A stretch of DNA of 64,000 nt, taken from assembly GCF_005144965.1 (NCBI RefSeq), contig NZ_CP039704.1, positions 2,650,001 to 2,714,000 on the forward strand. The letters are read 5' to 3'. The notes beneath the pieces are model-generated. The model saw only the letters and a program-made list of their open reading frames with translations, was not told the DNA's origin and did no database searches. A program made the translations under genes and the position numbers. This document shows, piece by piece, positions 11,714 to 20,812 of this stretch (position 1 is the stretch's first letter; every line of letters begins with the position of its first letter). Source of the stretch: Hankyongella ginsenosidimutans (GTDB lineage: Bacteria > Pseudomonadota > Alphaproteobacteria > Sphingomonadales > Sphingomonadaceae).

Positions 11714-12909
11714 TCAAGCCGCGCGACCGGGCCTCGGCGCCAGCAGTCTCGGCCAATAAACAATGGCGAAAGCCGCGAACGCGCCCGCCCAGAGCGCACT
11801 CGCGACATGATTGACGTGCATCTGCACTGAATATTCGAGGAACGGCGCGGCAACCCGGGCCAGCGCGCCCAGATTGACGAGGGTGTATATCAGCACTGTC
11901 CCCGCTCCGGCTTTCAGCACATGCCCCGTGTGGCCGAGGCTCGCCCGAGTCATCACCGCAAGAGTCATCACACCGATCGCGCCCGCGCCGACAGCGTGAA
12001 CGCCCGCCACGCGCGGGATGACGGCAGGAAATACCCCGCTCAGGCCCAACAGCAGCAGCGCCGCCGCTGCCCAGCCATAGCCGATATGCAGGATGGCCAC
12101 GAGTGGTTCGGCGAGCGTGCGCTGCACCTGCCAGCGGGCAAGGCGTGCGAAGTTCACGACACCCGCTACCACGAGCAGCGCCGACGCCACGAGCGCGCCG
12201 TCGAACACGGCCCAGCCCGCCAGCGCGGCAAGCGACACGATCAGCGCCGCCCCATCAAAGCGACCGAACGGCGCCGGCATGTCCCCGCCCTTCTTGCCGA
12301 GCCAGTTGCGCGTGAAGCTCGGCGTAATGCGCCCGCCGATCAGCAGGATGAGGAACAGGAGAGCGGCAAGCCCCGTCCGGATGGCGACCTGCGGCAGGCC
12401 GCCCGATGTAACGCTCACCCAGTGAAAGCCAATATTGGCAAGCGCCAGCACGCTGACCGCGCCGGCAACCTTGAGGTTGCGGGTGTTCTTGCCGGCAATT
12501 ACCTCACGCCAGATGAGGCTCGCAAAGGCAACAAGGAAGGCGCTCTCGATCACGCCCGGCAGCCAGATCGGACCCGACTGAAACAGCATGGCCGCACGAC
12601 CGACCACCCAAAGCGCAACCAGCCCCACCAACGGTGCGCCGCAGACCGGCAGACGCCCGGTCCAGTTCGGCACAGCGGTCAGCAGGAACCCCGCCACGAT
12701 GGCCGAGCCATAGCCAAACACCATCTCATGCACATGGAAGACGAGTCCCGCCTCCACCGGCAGAGCGTCCGGCCCCAGCGCATAGGTGACGATCCAGAGC
12801 GGCACGGCGATCGCCGCCCAGATCGCCCCGAAAGGAAGAAGGGCCGCAGGCCCAGGCTGAACAGGGCCGGTCCCCTGTAGGCGCGTATCTGTTCAGCACT
12901 CGTCGCCAT
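11714..12909 (-). CDS. nnrS: NnrS family heme-copper membrane protein (one frameshift)
   Basis: NnrS is a polytopic membrane protein found with denitrification genes and linked to nitric-oxide stress tolerance. It starts at MATSAEQIRAYRGPALFSLG with GGAAAG upstream. One frame change near 12830 joins to PLWIVTYALGPDALPVEAG. Family marks include HVHEMVFGYGSAIVAGFLLT and GRITPSFTRNW, with HTGHVLKAG near the end. About 12 hydrophobic segments and 398 codons are standard. It lies 20 bases after nrdJ, so nrdJ-nnrS is probably one transcript under the box at 15233. Confidence 0.92.
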
Positions 12910-12929
12910 GCTGCTTTCCTTTCCCGGCC

Positions 12930-15118
12930 TTAGCCGCATTTCGAATGACCGCAATCAAGGCAGGTATCGCAGCCTTCCTTGCGGATCAGGGATTTCTGAC
13001 CGCATTTCGGACAGCACGCGGCATCCGAGGCGCTTGTCGGTGCGGGCCGCAGTTCGCCAGCCTCCCGAGATGCTCGGCAACGATCCTTCCGATGGCGGCC
13101 GGCAGCGAGGGACATATCGCCCGTCCATGAAGGCCCCGCCCTGCGGATCGAACACCGCCTGCAGCTCCTCGGCAACGAAGCCGACGTCGCCGCCGCGCCG
13201 GAACACCGCCGAAATCATCCGCGTCAGCGCCAGCGTCCACGGGTAATGATCCATGTTCTTGGAATTGACGAAGATCTCGAACGGGCGCAGCCCCTGCCCG
13301 TCATCTGTGTCATTGATCGTGACATAGACCGCATGCGCGCTCGGCGGCCATTTGAGCTTGTAGGTCGCCCCATCGAGTCGGCGTGCGCGCGGCGTCAGCG
13401 GTTTGTCGTCTTCGGGGACCGGAGGCGATGTCTCTGCGACCGACAGAACCGATCCCGTAATCGCGTTCGGGCGATAAGTCGTCAGCCCCTTGCAGCCGAG
13501 CCGGTAGCCCTCAAGGTAGACATCCTTGAAAGCTTCGAAGCTGATATCCGCCGGGCAGTTGACGGTCTTCGATATCGAGCTGTCGATGAAGCGCTGCGCA
13601 CAGGCCTGCATGCGCAGATGATCCTGCGGTGTCAGGGTCTGCGCGCTGACGAACACGTCTTCGGGCGGCGGAAGCTCCCCGTGCAGTCGGTGCCAGACCC
13701 GAAGGGCATAATCGGTAACAGGCTGGTCCACACTGGAGCCGTCCGCCTGACGCACCTTTCGAGAATAGGAAAAGGCAAAGACCGGCTCGACTCCCGACGA
13801 CACATTGTCCGCGAGCAACGAAGTCGTGCCCGTCGGCGCAATCGAGGTCAGGCAGCCATTGCGCAGGCCATGCTCGGCAATCAGCGCGCGGGTCTCGTCA
13901 TCAAGCGTCTCAAGATTGGGCCGGTCGAGGACGACCTTTTCATAGAGCGGGTAGGCCCCTTATCCGCAGCCAGCTGCGCCGAAGCGCGATAGGCTGCACG
14001 TTTGATCGTGCCCATCCAGCTTTCCGTCAACGCCACGGCTGCGTCCGACCCGTAGGCCGCCCCACAGAAGATCAGCGCATCAGCAAGACCTGTGATCCCG
14101 AGGCCGATCCGCCGCTTGGCGCGCGCTTCAGTCGCCTGCGCCTCCAACGGATAGCGTGAAATGTCGATGACATTGTCGAGAAAGCGGATCGCCGTTTCAG
14201 TGAGGCGTTCGAGTTCACCTTCGTCAATCCGCGCCACGGACTCGAACGGCGCTGTCACCAGCCGGGCGAGGTTGATCGAGCCGAGAAGGCAGGCCCCATA
14301 GGGCGGCAGCATCTGCTCTCCGCAGGGGTTGGACGCGCTGATGGTCTCGACGTCAGCGAGGTTGTTCAGCGCGTTCACGCGGTCGACAAAGATCACCCCG
14401 GCTCGGCGGCATCATAAGTCGCCTGCATCAGCCGGTCCCACAGATCGCGTGCAGGTAAGGTGCGATAGGGCTGGTCGGTAAAGCGCAGCGTCCACTCCCC
14501 ATCGCGCTCCAGTGCGGCCATGAAATCGTCGGTCACGAGCACAGAGATTGAAATTCCGGAACCGTGCGCCGTCGCGCTTGGCGTCGATGAAGGCTTCTAT
14601 ATCGGGATGGTCGATGCGCAGGCATCCCATCATCGCGCCGCGCCTCTGCCCCGCCGACATGATGGTCCGGCACATGGCGTCCCACGTGTCCATGAAGGAG
14701 AGCGGCCCGGAGGCCTGCGCGCCAACACCCATCACCGGCGCGCCTGAGGGGCGTATGGTCGAAAAATCCATGCCGACGCCGCCCCCTGCTGCATGGTGAT
14801 AGCCGCTTCGCGCAGATGCTCGAAAATGCCAGGCAGGCTGTCGAGGATCGTGCCCATGACAAAGCAGTTGAACAGCGTCACATTCCGCGCCGTGCCCGCG
14901 CCTGCCAGAATCCGCCCCGCCGGAATGAACCGGAAATCGCTCAGCGCCTCGCGGAACCGTGCGCGCCAGAGCTTGCGGTGCGCAGGCTTCTCCGCTTTGG
15001 CCACAGCATCCGCAACACGATCCAGTGTTGCGGCGAGGTCGGCATCTTCGCCCGCGTCGGAACGGAAACGGTATTTCTTGTCCCAGATTTCCTCGGCAAG
15101 CGGCGTGTCAAAGGGCAT
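12930..15118 (-). CDS. nrdJ: Class II (B12-dependent) ribonucleotide reductase NrdJ (several frameshifts)
   Basis: Adenosylcobalamin-dependent enzyme that makes deoxyribonucleotides with or without oxygen, useful to a denitrifier. It starts at MPFDTPLAEEIWDKKYRF. Blocks include FIPAGRILAGAGTARNVTLF, RRGAMMGCLRIDHPDIEAF, ETISASNPCGEQMLPPYGAC (the NPCGEQ active-site loop) and GSINLARLV. The zinc-ribbon tail CCPKCGQKSLIRKEGC...CLDCGHSKCG ends the protein. Frame changes occur near 14760, 14530, 14400, 13900 and 13130. About 729 codons fits the short NrdJ form. An FNR-type box lies 115-128 bases before the start. I saw no convincing cobalamin riboswitch in the leader. Confidence 0.93.
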
Positions 15119-15232
15119 AGCGATTATCCTTGTCGTTTGTGTGCTGAAGGACGATCAGCCTCTGTGATTCGGTGCGGCGTGACGCAGGGTGTGCACACCA
15201 CTGTCTCACCCGAAAACCTGTCCACCGGCTGC

Positions 15233-15246
15233 TTGATCATCATCAA
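15233..15246. promoter_or_regulatory. FNR/NNR box upstream of nrdJ
   Basis: TTGATCATCATCAA is a perfect TTGAT-N4-ATCAA palindrome. It sits upstream of nrdJ and overlaps the last codons and stop of moeA. The leader 15119-15232 holds no gene. Confidence 0.75.
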
Positions 15247-16439
15247 ATGACCACTTCAAAAATCGAGAAACGACACGGAAGCGCCTGCAGGCTGAGGGGC
15301 GCGCCCGGCAACCGGCGGGTGAGCGTGTCGGAGGCGGCGAGCGAGCGCTGGCTGCCCGAATCCTGGGAGTCCGCCAGTATCAGGCCGCTGGCCGTCCGCC
15401 GTGCCCGCAGGAAGGTTTCCAGGTCACCGCAAACCGGGAGTGCATCGGCGCACAGGCCTGTCTCGAAGACGACAGCCAAGGCTGCATCTCCGCCACCGAG
15501 TCCGACCAGCAGAGGCGCAAGGAAGAGCCGCGCCGTCACCAGCGCCGACGTCGGATTGCCCGGAAGACCCATGACCAGACGGCCGCCGGTTTTGGCCAGC
15601 CAGACCGGCTTGCCCGGCTTGATCGCGACTTTCGGAAACACATAGTCGGGCGTGGCGCCGAAGACGGAGCGCGAATAATCCCGCTCACCGACCGACGCGC
15701 CGCCAATCATGATGACGAGATCGGCATCAGCCAGCGCACGCACCGCCGCGACTGCCATTTCGTCCGGCGTGTCCGGCAGTCGTTCGGCACGCAGCACACG
15801 CCCGCCGTGCGCACTCGCGAAGGCCGCGATGCCCGGCGACACGCTTTCGGGAATCGCACCCGGATTCTCATGGGCGTGCCCCGGTCGGGCAAGTTCATCG
15901 CCCGTCGCAAGGATCACCACGCGCGGCTGGCGATATACGACAAGCTCGCCCCGATCCGCCGCCGCCGCTGTCATCAGCGCCCGCCAGCCCAGCCGCACGC
16001 CTGCAGGAACAAGCACCTCGCCCGCCACAAAATCGGACCCTGCCGGGCGGATGTTCCGCCCAGCCCCATGCGGGCGCAGGAAAGTGACGTGATCACCAGT
16101 ACGTTCGGTATTCTCCTGAACGATCACGCGGTCTGCGCCTTCCGGGACCGGTGCGCCGGTGAAAATCCGGGACGCTGAACGATCTGGCAGCACCTGTCCC
16201 GGCGGCGACCCGGCGGCCGCCTCGCCAGCTACGGACAAGCTGAACGGGAGATCGCGGAGATCGGCTTCGCGCACGGCATAGCCATCCATGGCCGACACAT
16301 CCGTGCGCGGCATGGCGAACCGCGCCGTCACGGCCTCCGCGAGGACCCGTCCTGCAACGTCAGCAAACGGCACGGTCTCGACTCCGAGAGGCTTTGCAAT
16401 ATCGAACACGCGCGCCAGCGCATCATCGAAAGAGATCAT
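15243..16439 (-). CDS. moeA: Molybdopterin molybdenumtransferase MoeA
   Basis: Inserts molybdate into adenylylated molybdopterin. It is intact at 398 residues, one of few unbroken long genes in the left half. Marks include MPRTDVSAMDGYAVREADL, the RIFTGAPVPEGADRVIVQE block and the MoCF-binding pocket IGGASVGERDYSR with MGLPGNPTSALVTARLFL. The start overlaps moaC by four bases. Its product completes the Mo cofactor that NarG needs. Confidence 0.96.
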   Translation of the reverse strand: MISFDDALARVFDIAKPLGVETVPFADVAGRVLAEAVTARFAMPRTDVSAMDGYAVREADLRDLPFSLSVAGEAAAGSPPGQVLPDRSASRIFTGAPVPEGADRVIVQENTERTGDHVTFLRPHGAGRNIRPAGSDFVAGEVLVPAGVRLGWRALMTAAAADRGELVVYRQPRVVILATGDELARPGHAHENPGAIPESVSPGIAAFASAHGGRVLRAERLPDTPDEMAVAAVRALADADLVIMIGGASVGERDYSRSVFGATPDYVFPKVAIKPGKPVWLAKTGGRLVMGLPGNPTSALVTARLFLAPLLVGLGGGDAALAVVFETGLCADALPVCGDLETFLRARRTASGLILADSQDSGSQRSLAASDTLTRRLPGAPLSLQALPCRFSIFEVVI

Positions 16440-16927
16440 GACGTTACGGTCTCCGCGCGCCAGTTGCCTGATTTTCCACCGCTCTTTTCCTCAAGCCGGA
16501 CGGCCCCGATGACCATGCCCTTATCGACGGCCTTGAGCATGTCGTAGAGCGTGAGCGCCGCGACGCTCACGGCCACCAGCGCTTCCATCTCCACGCCCGC
16601 CTGGCCGGTCAGGCGAACATCCGCCTCGATCCGAAAGTCTGGCAGGGCGTCGTCCATCTCGATGCTAACCCCAACCTTGCTGAGCGCGAGCGGATGGCAG
16701 AGCGGGATCAGCTCATAGGTGCGCTTGGCCGCCATGATGCCGGCGAGTTCCGCGGTCGTGATCACAGCGCCCTTCGGGCTGCGACCCTCGCGCACCGTGG
16801 CGAGTTTTCGGCAGGCAGCGCACGCGCCCGCTCGCCACGGCGCGGCGCGGCGCACACTTGCGACCTTGTCGCTGACATCCGCCATGTGGACGCGGCCTTC
16901 GCTGTCGAGATGGGCGAGCTTCGTCAT
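16436..16927 (-). CDS. moaC: Cyclic pyranopterin monophosphate synthase MoaC (compensating indels)
   Basis: Works after MoaA to make cyclic pyranopterin monophosphate. It starts at [19 protein letters not shown] with GGGGA eight bases upstream; an ATG two codons earlier is possible. The active-site block [19 protein letters not shown] and [20 protein letters not shown] are present. Residues about 28-42 read [15 protein letters not shown], which is not MoaC-like. The alternative frame there gives [12 protein letters not shown], the expected family sequence. A pair of compensating indels around 16805-16850 therefore hides inside an open frame. Length of about 163 codons is normal. Confidence 0.93.
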   Translation of the reverse strand: MTKLAHLDSEGRVHMADVSDKVASVRRAAPWRAGACAACRKLATVREGRSPKGAVITTAELAGIMAAKRTYELIPLCHPLALSKVGVSIEMDDALPDFRIEADVRLTGQAGVEMEALVAVSVAALTLYDMLKAVDKGMVIGAVRLEEKSGGKSGNWRAETVTS

Positions 16928-17467
16928 GGGCATATCCCCGATAGCGCTCGATCTGGCCAACCAGTGAGCAGGGCCTGAACCGGCTGTCGAATTCGAGTGC
17001 AAAGACATGATCCCAGGCGTCGCGACAGGCCCCGGTGGAGCCCGGAACGCAGAAGATGAAGGTCTCGCCCGCCTGCCCGGCAAAGGCGCGCGACTGAAGG
17101 GTGGAGACGCCCACCGTGCCGAGGCTGACTTGATGAAAGACGATCGAGAAACCATCCATCTCGCGCCGGAACAGCGGCTTGATTGCCTCCGGCGTCACAT
17201 CGCGTAGCGAAAAGCCCGTGCCGCCCGTGGTCAGGACCACATCAATGTCCGGATTGGCGATCCAGCGCGTCACGACCGCGCGGATATCGGCGACCTCATC
17301 CTTCACGATGGCGCGCTCGACCAGAGCGTGCCCCGCCGTCTTCGCCCGCTCGATCAGGAGGCCGCCGGACGTATCGGTTTCCTCATTGCGGGTGTCAGAC
17401 ACCGTCAGCACGGCAATGTTCAGCGGGTAAAGGTCAGGCTCTCGTCAATCCCCGGCATCTTCTTCAT
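16924..17467 (-). CDS. moaB: Molybdopterin adenylyltransferase-like MoaB (frameshifts near both ends)
   Basis: MoCF-domain protein that activates molybdopterin by adenylation before MoeA. The start MKKMPGIDESLTF at 17467 has GGGAGAG upstream. One base must be removed near 17425 to join NIAVLTVSDTRNEETDTSG. The TTGGTGFSLRDVTPEAI and FCVPGSTGACRDAW blocks are clear. A shift near 16980 brings in a TGA that overlaps the moaC ATG. About 180 codons is normal. Its start overlaps the end of the moaE remnant. Confidence 0.88.
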
Positions 17468-17621
17468 TCCATCTCTCCCGATCCTCGGCGTCTCTCTTTG
17501 TAGGCTCGATCCAGCGGGTCCCGAACGGACCCTCTTCGCGTTTCCAGAACACAGCCTCCGCCTTGAGGCGATCCATCAGATAGTCGGCGCACTGAAAGGC
17601 CTCGCGGCGATGGTCACTCAT
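17445..17621 (-). pseudogene. moaE: C-terminal remnant of molybdopterin synthase large subunit MoaE
   Basis: An open frame of 58 codons, MSDHRREAFQCADYLMDRLK then AVFWKREEGPFGTRWIEPT, matches the C-terminal third of MoaE (HRxxAFxAxxxxMDxLKxxxPFWKKE). MoaE is normally about 140-150 residues. The N-terminal part is absent in all three frames upstream, where the CopD-like gene lies. The catalytic lysine of the retained helix region (WK) is present. Either the gene is truncated, or DNA has been lost in the assembly. A second moaE elsewhere would be needed for molybdopterin synthase to work. Confidence 0.75.
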
Positions 17622-17631
17622 CGCATTTCCC

Positions 17632-18105
17632 TCAGTACAGCGCGCCGTGCGCGCCGAGCACCGACGCGATCACGGTCACGAGGCTGAGCGTCATGAGGAC
17701 AAGATGCCCGCGCCAGACCAGCGCCATGGTCTCCTCGGGTGCATGCGCAGACCGCTCGGCAAACCAGGAGTGAAGGAAAAGCGGCTCGAACACGAACAGG
17801 ACGAGTGTGAAGACAAGCCAGATCGCCACCATGGCATGCATCCACCAGAACCCGGGGTCGAGGAACCGGTACCAGGCGTCCAAGCGATGGGTCATCCAGA
17901 ACCCTGCCGCCCCGGCCAGCGTCACCGAAATCTTTGCCTGCCAGGAAAACGCGCCTTCGACCTGCTCGAACAGGCGCGCGCGGTCCTCTGGCGCTGCCAG
18001 CCTGCGCACGCCCGGCAGGAGCGCCAGCGTCACGAACGACACCCCGCCAATCCAGTGGACGATGGCAGCGACATGGATCGCGCGGGCGAGCGTCACGTCG
18101 TCCAT
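17632..18105 (-). CDS. CopD-like four-helix membrane protein
   Basis: Intact protein of 157 residues with four predicted membrane helices (ARAIHVAAIVHWIGGVSFVT, ISVTLAGAAGFWMTH, MHAMVAIWLVFTLVLFV and a C-terminal helix before GAHGALY). The paired histidine in HVAAIVHWIGG and the histidine in FWWMHAMV could bind metal or heme, as in the CopD/DUF2269 class. It lies between moaD and the moaE remnant with short gaps, so it belongs to the same transcript. Its role is not known; a link to denitrification is inferred from context only. Confidence 0.7.
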   Translation of the reverse strand: MDDVTLARAIHVAAIVHWIGGVSFVTLALLPGVRRLAAPEDRARLFEQVEGAFSWQAKISVTLAGAAGFWMTHRLDAWYRFLDPGFWWMHAMVAIWLVFTLVLFVFEPLFLHSWFAERSAHAPEETMALVWRGHLVLMTLSLVTVIASVLGAHGALY

Positions 18106-18113
18106 CACCGCGC

Positions 18114-18353
18114 TCAGCCGCCCGAAACCGGGCTCATGAACTCCACGGTGTCGCGCGGGTAGACGATGTGGATATCAAGAACGATCTCATCATTGACAGC
18201 CGCGCGCACGCTGCGTTCCAGGATGGCCTCGGCCTCGTAGCGCACCGCCAGCAGCCGACGCAGCGCGGTGACGGTGACGCCCTCATCCGGCACCGTGACA
18301 TCGGCTGGGCCTCCAAACGGCCGTTCGATCTGTCCATAAAACCCGATCTTCAT
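18114..18353 (-). CDS. moaD: Molybdopterin synthase sulfur carrier MoaD
   Basis: Small ubiquitin-like sulfur carrier of about 79 residues. It starts at MKIGFYGQIERPFGG with GGAG upstream. Marks are AAVNDEIV and the C-terminal DTVEFMSPVSGG, whose double glycine carries the thiocarboxylate. MoaD works with MoaE, of which only a remnant is found 500 bases downstream. Confidence 0.88.
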   Translation of the reverse strand: MKIGFYGQIERPFGGPADVTVPDEGVTVTALRRLLAVRYEAEAILERSVRAAVNDEIVLDIHIVYPRDTVEFMSPVSGG

Positions 18354-18392
18354 GTCGATCTCCATCCTGTCTTGAGTTTTGCGAAACACGGC

Positions 18393-19081
18393 TCAGAGCG
18401 GCGGCAGCGGCGATACGCCGAGGAGCGGGCGATGCAGGACCACAATCACGGCCCAGACGGCCGGAACGATCAAAAGACGCCAGCTCAAAATGCCAGACCA
18501 TCGTGCCTGCCCTGTCATGAGCGAAGAGAAGGGCAAAAGGCTCGTGTCTTCTGAGACCTGTCGCCATTTCGGTCCGGCGCGCTTGCGTGCCCGGCACTCC
18601 ATTGCAAGCACGCCAATCAGCGAAAACACCCCATTGAACCAAACAGGAGAATATGCGCGAGATCGCCATTGACCGTGAGATGCGCGAGCGACCACAGAAC
18701 CAGCGCCAGCAGCAGCGGGTGGCGCATCACCGCCAGAATGCCGGGAAGTGCCGGGTCGTAGGCCTTGCCTGCAAGTCCGCCAAGGCTGAACGGATTGGCA
18801 ATGGCGGCGCCGCAAACAGCCAGCCACAAAGCGATGGCCAGCAGACCGTTGGCGAGCCAGGCACGCTCCGGAGTCCAAGACCAGAAACCCACATGAGGCG
18901 CGCGTCCCGCAGCCATGATCAGCCATGCGAGCAGCACCAGCGACACAAGACTGTAGAGCGTGAGATAAGCGCGCCGCCCGATCAGGCCCGTGAGCCGCGT
19001 GCGGATAGCCGGACGCGCAGGCAGCGTATGCGTGACCAGAAAGATCACGCTCGCAGAGATAATTTCGGCCCAGCCGTTCAC
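18393..19081 (-). CDS. nnrU: NnrU family membrane protein (one frameshift)
   Basis: Membrane protein of the NnrU/isoprenoid methyltransferase-like class, found with denitrification genes; the biochemical role is unsettled. The GTG start gives NGWAEIISASVIFLVTHTLP. The family block MRHPLLLALVLWSLAHLTVN is present. A frame change near 18640 joins MECRARKRAGPKWRQVSE and ends ...VLHRPLLGVSPLPPL. About 229 codons is typical. It is the first gene of the nnrU-moaD-copD-moaE-moaB-moaC-moeA run. The 187 bases upstream hold no site I can defend. Confidence 0.87.
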
Positions 19082-19268
19082 ACATCGCTTCCATCAGGTC
19101 ATCAATGATTTCAGGCTGTTGATACTGCCTGTCATCGTCTGATGGCATGACATTGATCAGGTCGGGGCCAGTTATATTCTGACTGGCGACGCGATGATTG
19201 TCCTGTGAGGCGGCGGATCGAACGCGGATCAAGAAAGCTGCCGCCAGACCCTTGAACAGAAGATCAGG

Positions 19269-19825
19269 ATGCCCGTTCTTTTCGCCGCCTTCCTTGTCAC
19301 GGCGCTGCTCTATGCCAGTGTCGGCTTCGGCGGCGGGTCGACCTACAACGCCCTCCTGGTTATGAGCTAGGCCGATTTTCGCGTGCTCCCGACGATTGCG
19401 CTTGTGTGCAATGTCATCGTCGTCAGCGGCGGCGTCTGGCGCTTTTCGCGCACGGGCGACCTGTCACTGAGGCCTTATGCCCTTTCTTGCCGCCTCGGTG
19501 CCCGCCGCATGGATAGGCGGTCGCATTCCCGTCAGCGAAACCGTTTTCATCGGCCTTCTGGGCGGGGCGCTGCTCCTGTCAGTGTCGCACCTCGCGTTTC
19601 AGAAAGGCGCTGAAACAGCAACGGTGGAGCCGGTTGCTCAAAGCCGCAATCACAGGCTGTTCGCGTCTGGCATTGGCGGCGCTATTGGCCTCCTGTCGGG
19701 CATTGTGGGGATTGGCGGCGGCATCTTCCTCGCGCCGGTGCTTTACCTCGTGCGCTGGGGACGCCCGCGCCAGATCGCCGCCGCAAGCACTGTCCGTCGC
19801 CAGAACATTTGGCGCAACTCGGGAC
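19269..19825 (+). pseudogene. Broken TauE/SafE (TSUP) exporter
   Basis: A membrane exporter of the TSUP class, opening MPVLFAAFLVTALLYASVGF. An in-frame TAG at 19368-19370 interrupts it after 33 codons; the same frame continues with ADFRVLPTIALVCNVIVVSG. A frameshift follows near 19475, into AASVPAAWIGGRIPVSETVF and GLLSGIVGIGGGIFLAPVLY. Homology stops after RPRQIAAAST, just before the repeat at 19826. TSUP proteins are normally about 250 residues, so roughly the last quarter is missing. The amber codon is a substitution rather than an indel, so this gene may be truly dead. Confidence 0.8.
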
Positions 19826-20007
19826 TTAGAGCCTGATGACTTTAGGTTGACCCACACGCCATCGCGCGGTTGCACACGCGCCGCTCACCCTGAGCTGGAC
19901 GAAGGGATGAGCGGCTCGTGGTGAGCTTGACGAACCACGAGCGGACTTTACAGCCTGCTCCGTGAAGATCGGAATGGCGATCCCATCCAATGTCATCAGA
20001 CTCTAAA
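19826..20007. repeat. MITE-like element with terminal inverted repeats
   Basis: The left end TTAGAGCCTGATGACTTT and the right end (read from the other strand) TTAGAGTCTGATGACATT are near-identical inverted termini about 180 bases apart. Inside is a common alphaproteobacterial intergenic palindrome around 19905-19945 (GCTCGTGGT ... ACCACGAGC). There is no coding content. The same TTAGAGCCTGAT core recurs at 34884. Confidence 0.6.
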
Positions 20008-20067
20008 ACGGCATTCATGCGAGAGGCGTGCGGCGACCGGCTCGCTTCGGTCGGGGATCCCAGCGAC

Positions 20068-20732
20068 TCAGGGCGCGCGATTTGCACTTGTGGACGGACG
20101 TTTTCGAACCATGCCCGGCGTCACGCCCAAGTGGCGGCGCAAACTGCGCGTCAGATGCGGCTGGTCGTAGAAGCCGCATTCGTGGGCGGCGTCGGCGGGC
20201 GCCTGGCCGTTCTCTAGGCTTTCCAGCGCACGGCGCAGACGATGCTCCCCGCATAAGCCTGCGGGAGAGGCCGAACCAGCGCGTGAAGGCGCGAGCGGCG
20301 TGCTCGCGCGTGATCTCAAAGCGTCTTGATAGAACGGCTACGGGGGTGGCGCATCCCCGCGAAGCGCTTCGGCGAACTCGGCTAGCCAGCCGCCAGGCGA
20401 TTCGCCGGGGCGGCGGCAGCCTGACGAAACGGCCTCGGGAAGCGCGTACTCGCCGCGAAGCAGGGCTTCGGGATCGCGAATGCGCCACACGCCGTAGACC
20501 TCGGCATCCAGCGCGCGCGGGTCGAGATCAACTACCCAGGCACCCCGCGTGCTGAACGCGTTGGCGTGTGCATGAAACCTCGGTGAATAACAAGATCGCC
20601 GGCTTCGGCGATCCAGCGGCCGTCGGCGCTCCGCTCCTCGTAGCTCCCCTCCAGTACAACTGCGCAATAGGCCAGCGCATGCCGGTGCATCGGCATGGCG
20701 GAGCGCGGCGGAAAGCGGACGGGGGCGGTCAT
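20068..20732 (-). CDS. AraC-family transcriptional regulator (two frameshifts)
   Basis: It starts at MTAPVRFPPRSAMPMHRHAL, a cupin-like N-terminal half (HRHALAYCAVVLEG, EAGDLVIHRGFMH). Frame changes near 20575 and 20330 lead to a C-terminal AraC helix-turn-helix: LRRALESLENGQAPADAAHE, then CGFYDQPHLTRSLRRHLGVT with the usual GVTPG end. About 220 codons. It is divergent from the HEXXH lipoprotein gene, whose promoter shares the 80-base gap, so that gene is a possible target. The ligand is not recognisable. Confidence 0.82.
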
Positions 20733-20812
20733 CGAATTTCTCTAGCATGGCGAGCGGTGGTGGATCACATCCGTCCAAGACACAGAACGTGCGGACTGAC
20801 AAGACTGGACGC

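Noticed and set aside
778..15118. Treating narJ, narH, narG, moaA and nrdJ as pseudogenes
   Set aside because: Every break is a small indel with family sequence continuing at once in another frame, and the CRISPR repeats show the same run-length loss, so error is the simpler explanation.
15119..15232. Possible cobalamin riboswitch before nrdJ
   Set aside because: No recognisable B12 box or long structured leader; only about 114 bases between the FNR-type box and the start.
1374..16439. Many long antisense open frames over nar, nrdJ and moeA
   Set aside because: Shadow frames caused by high G+C content; the family sequences lie on the other strand.
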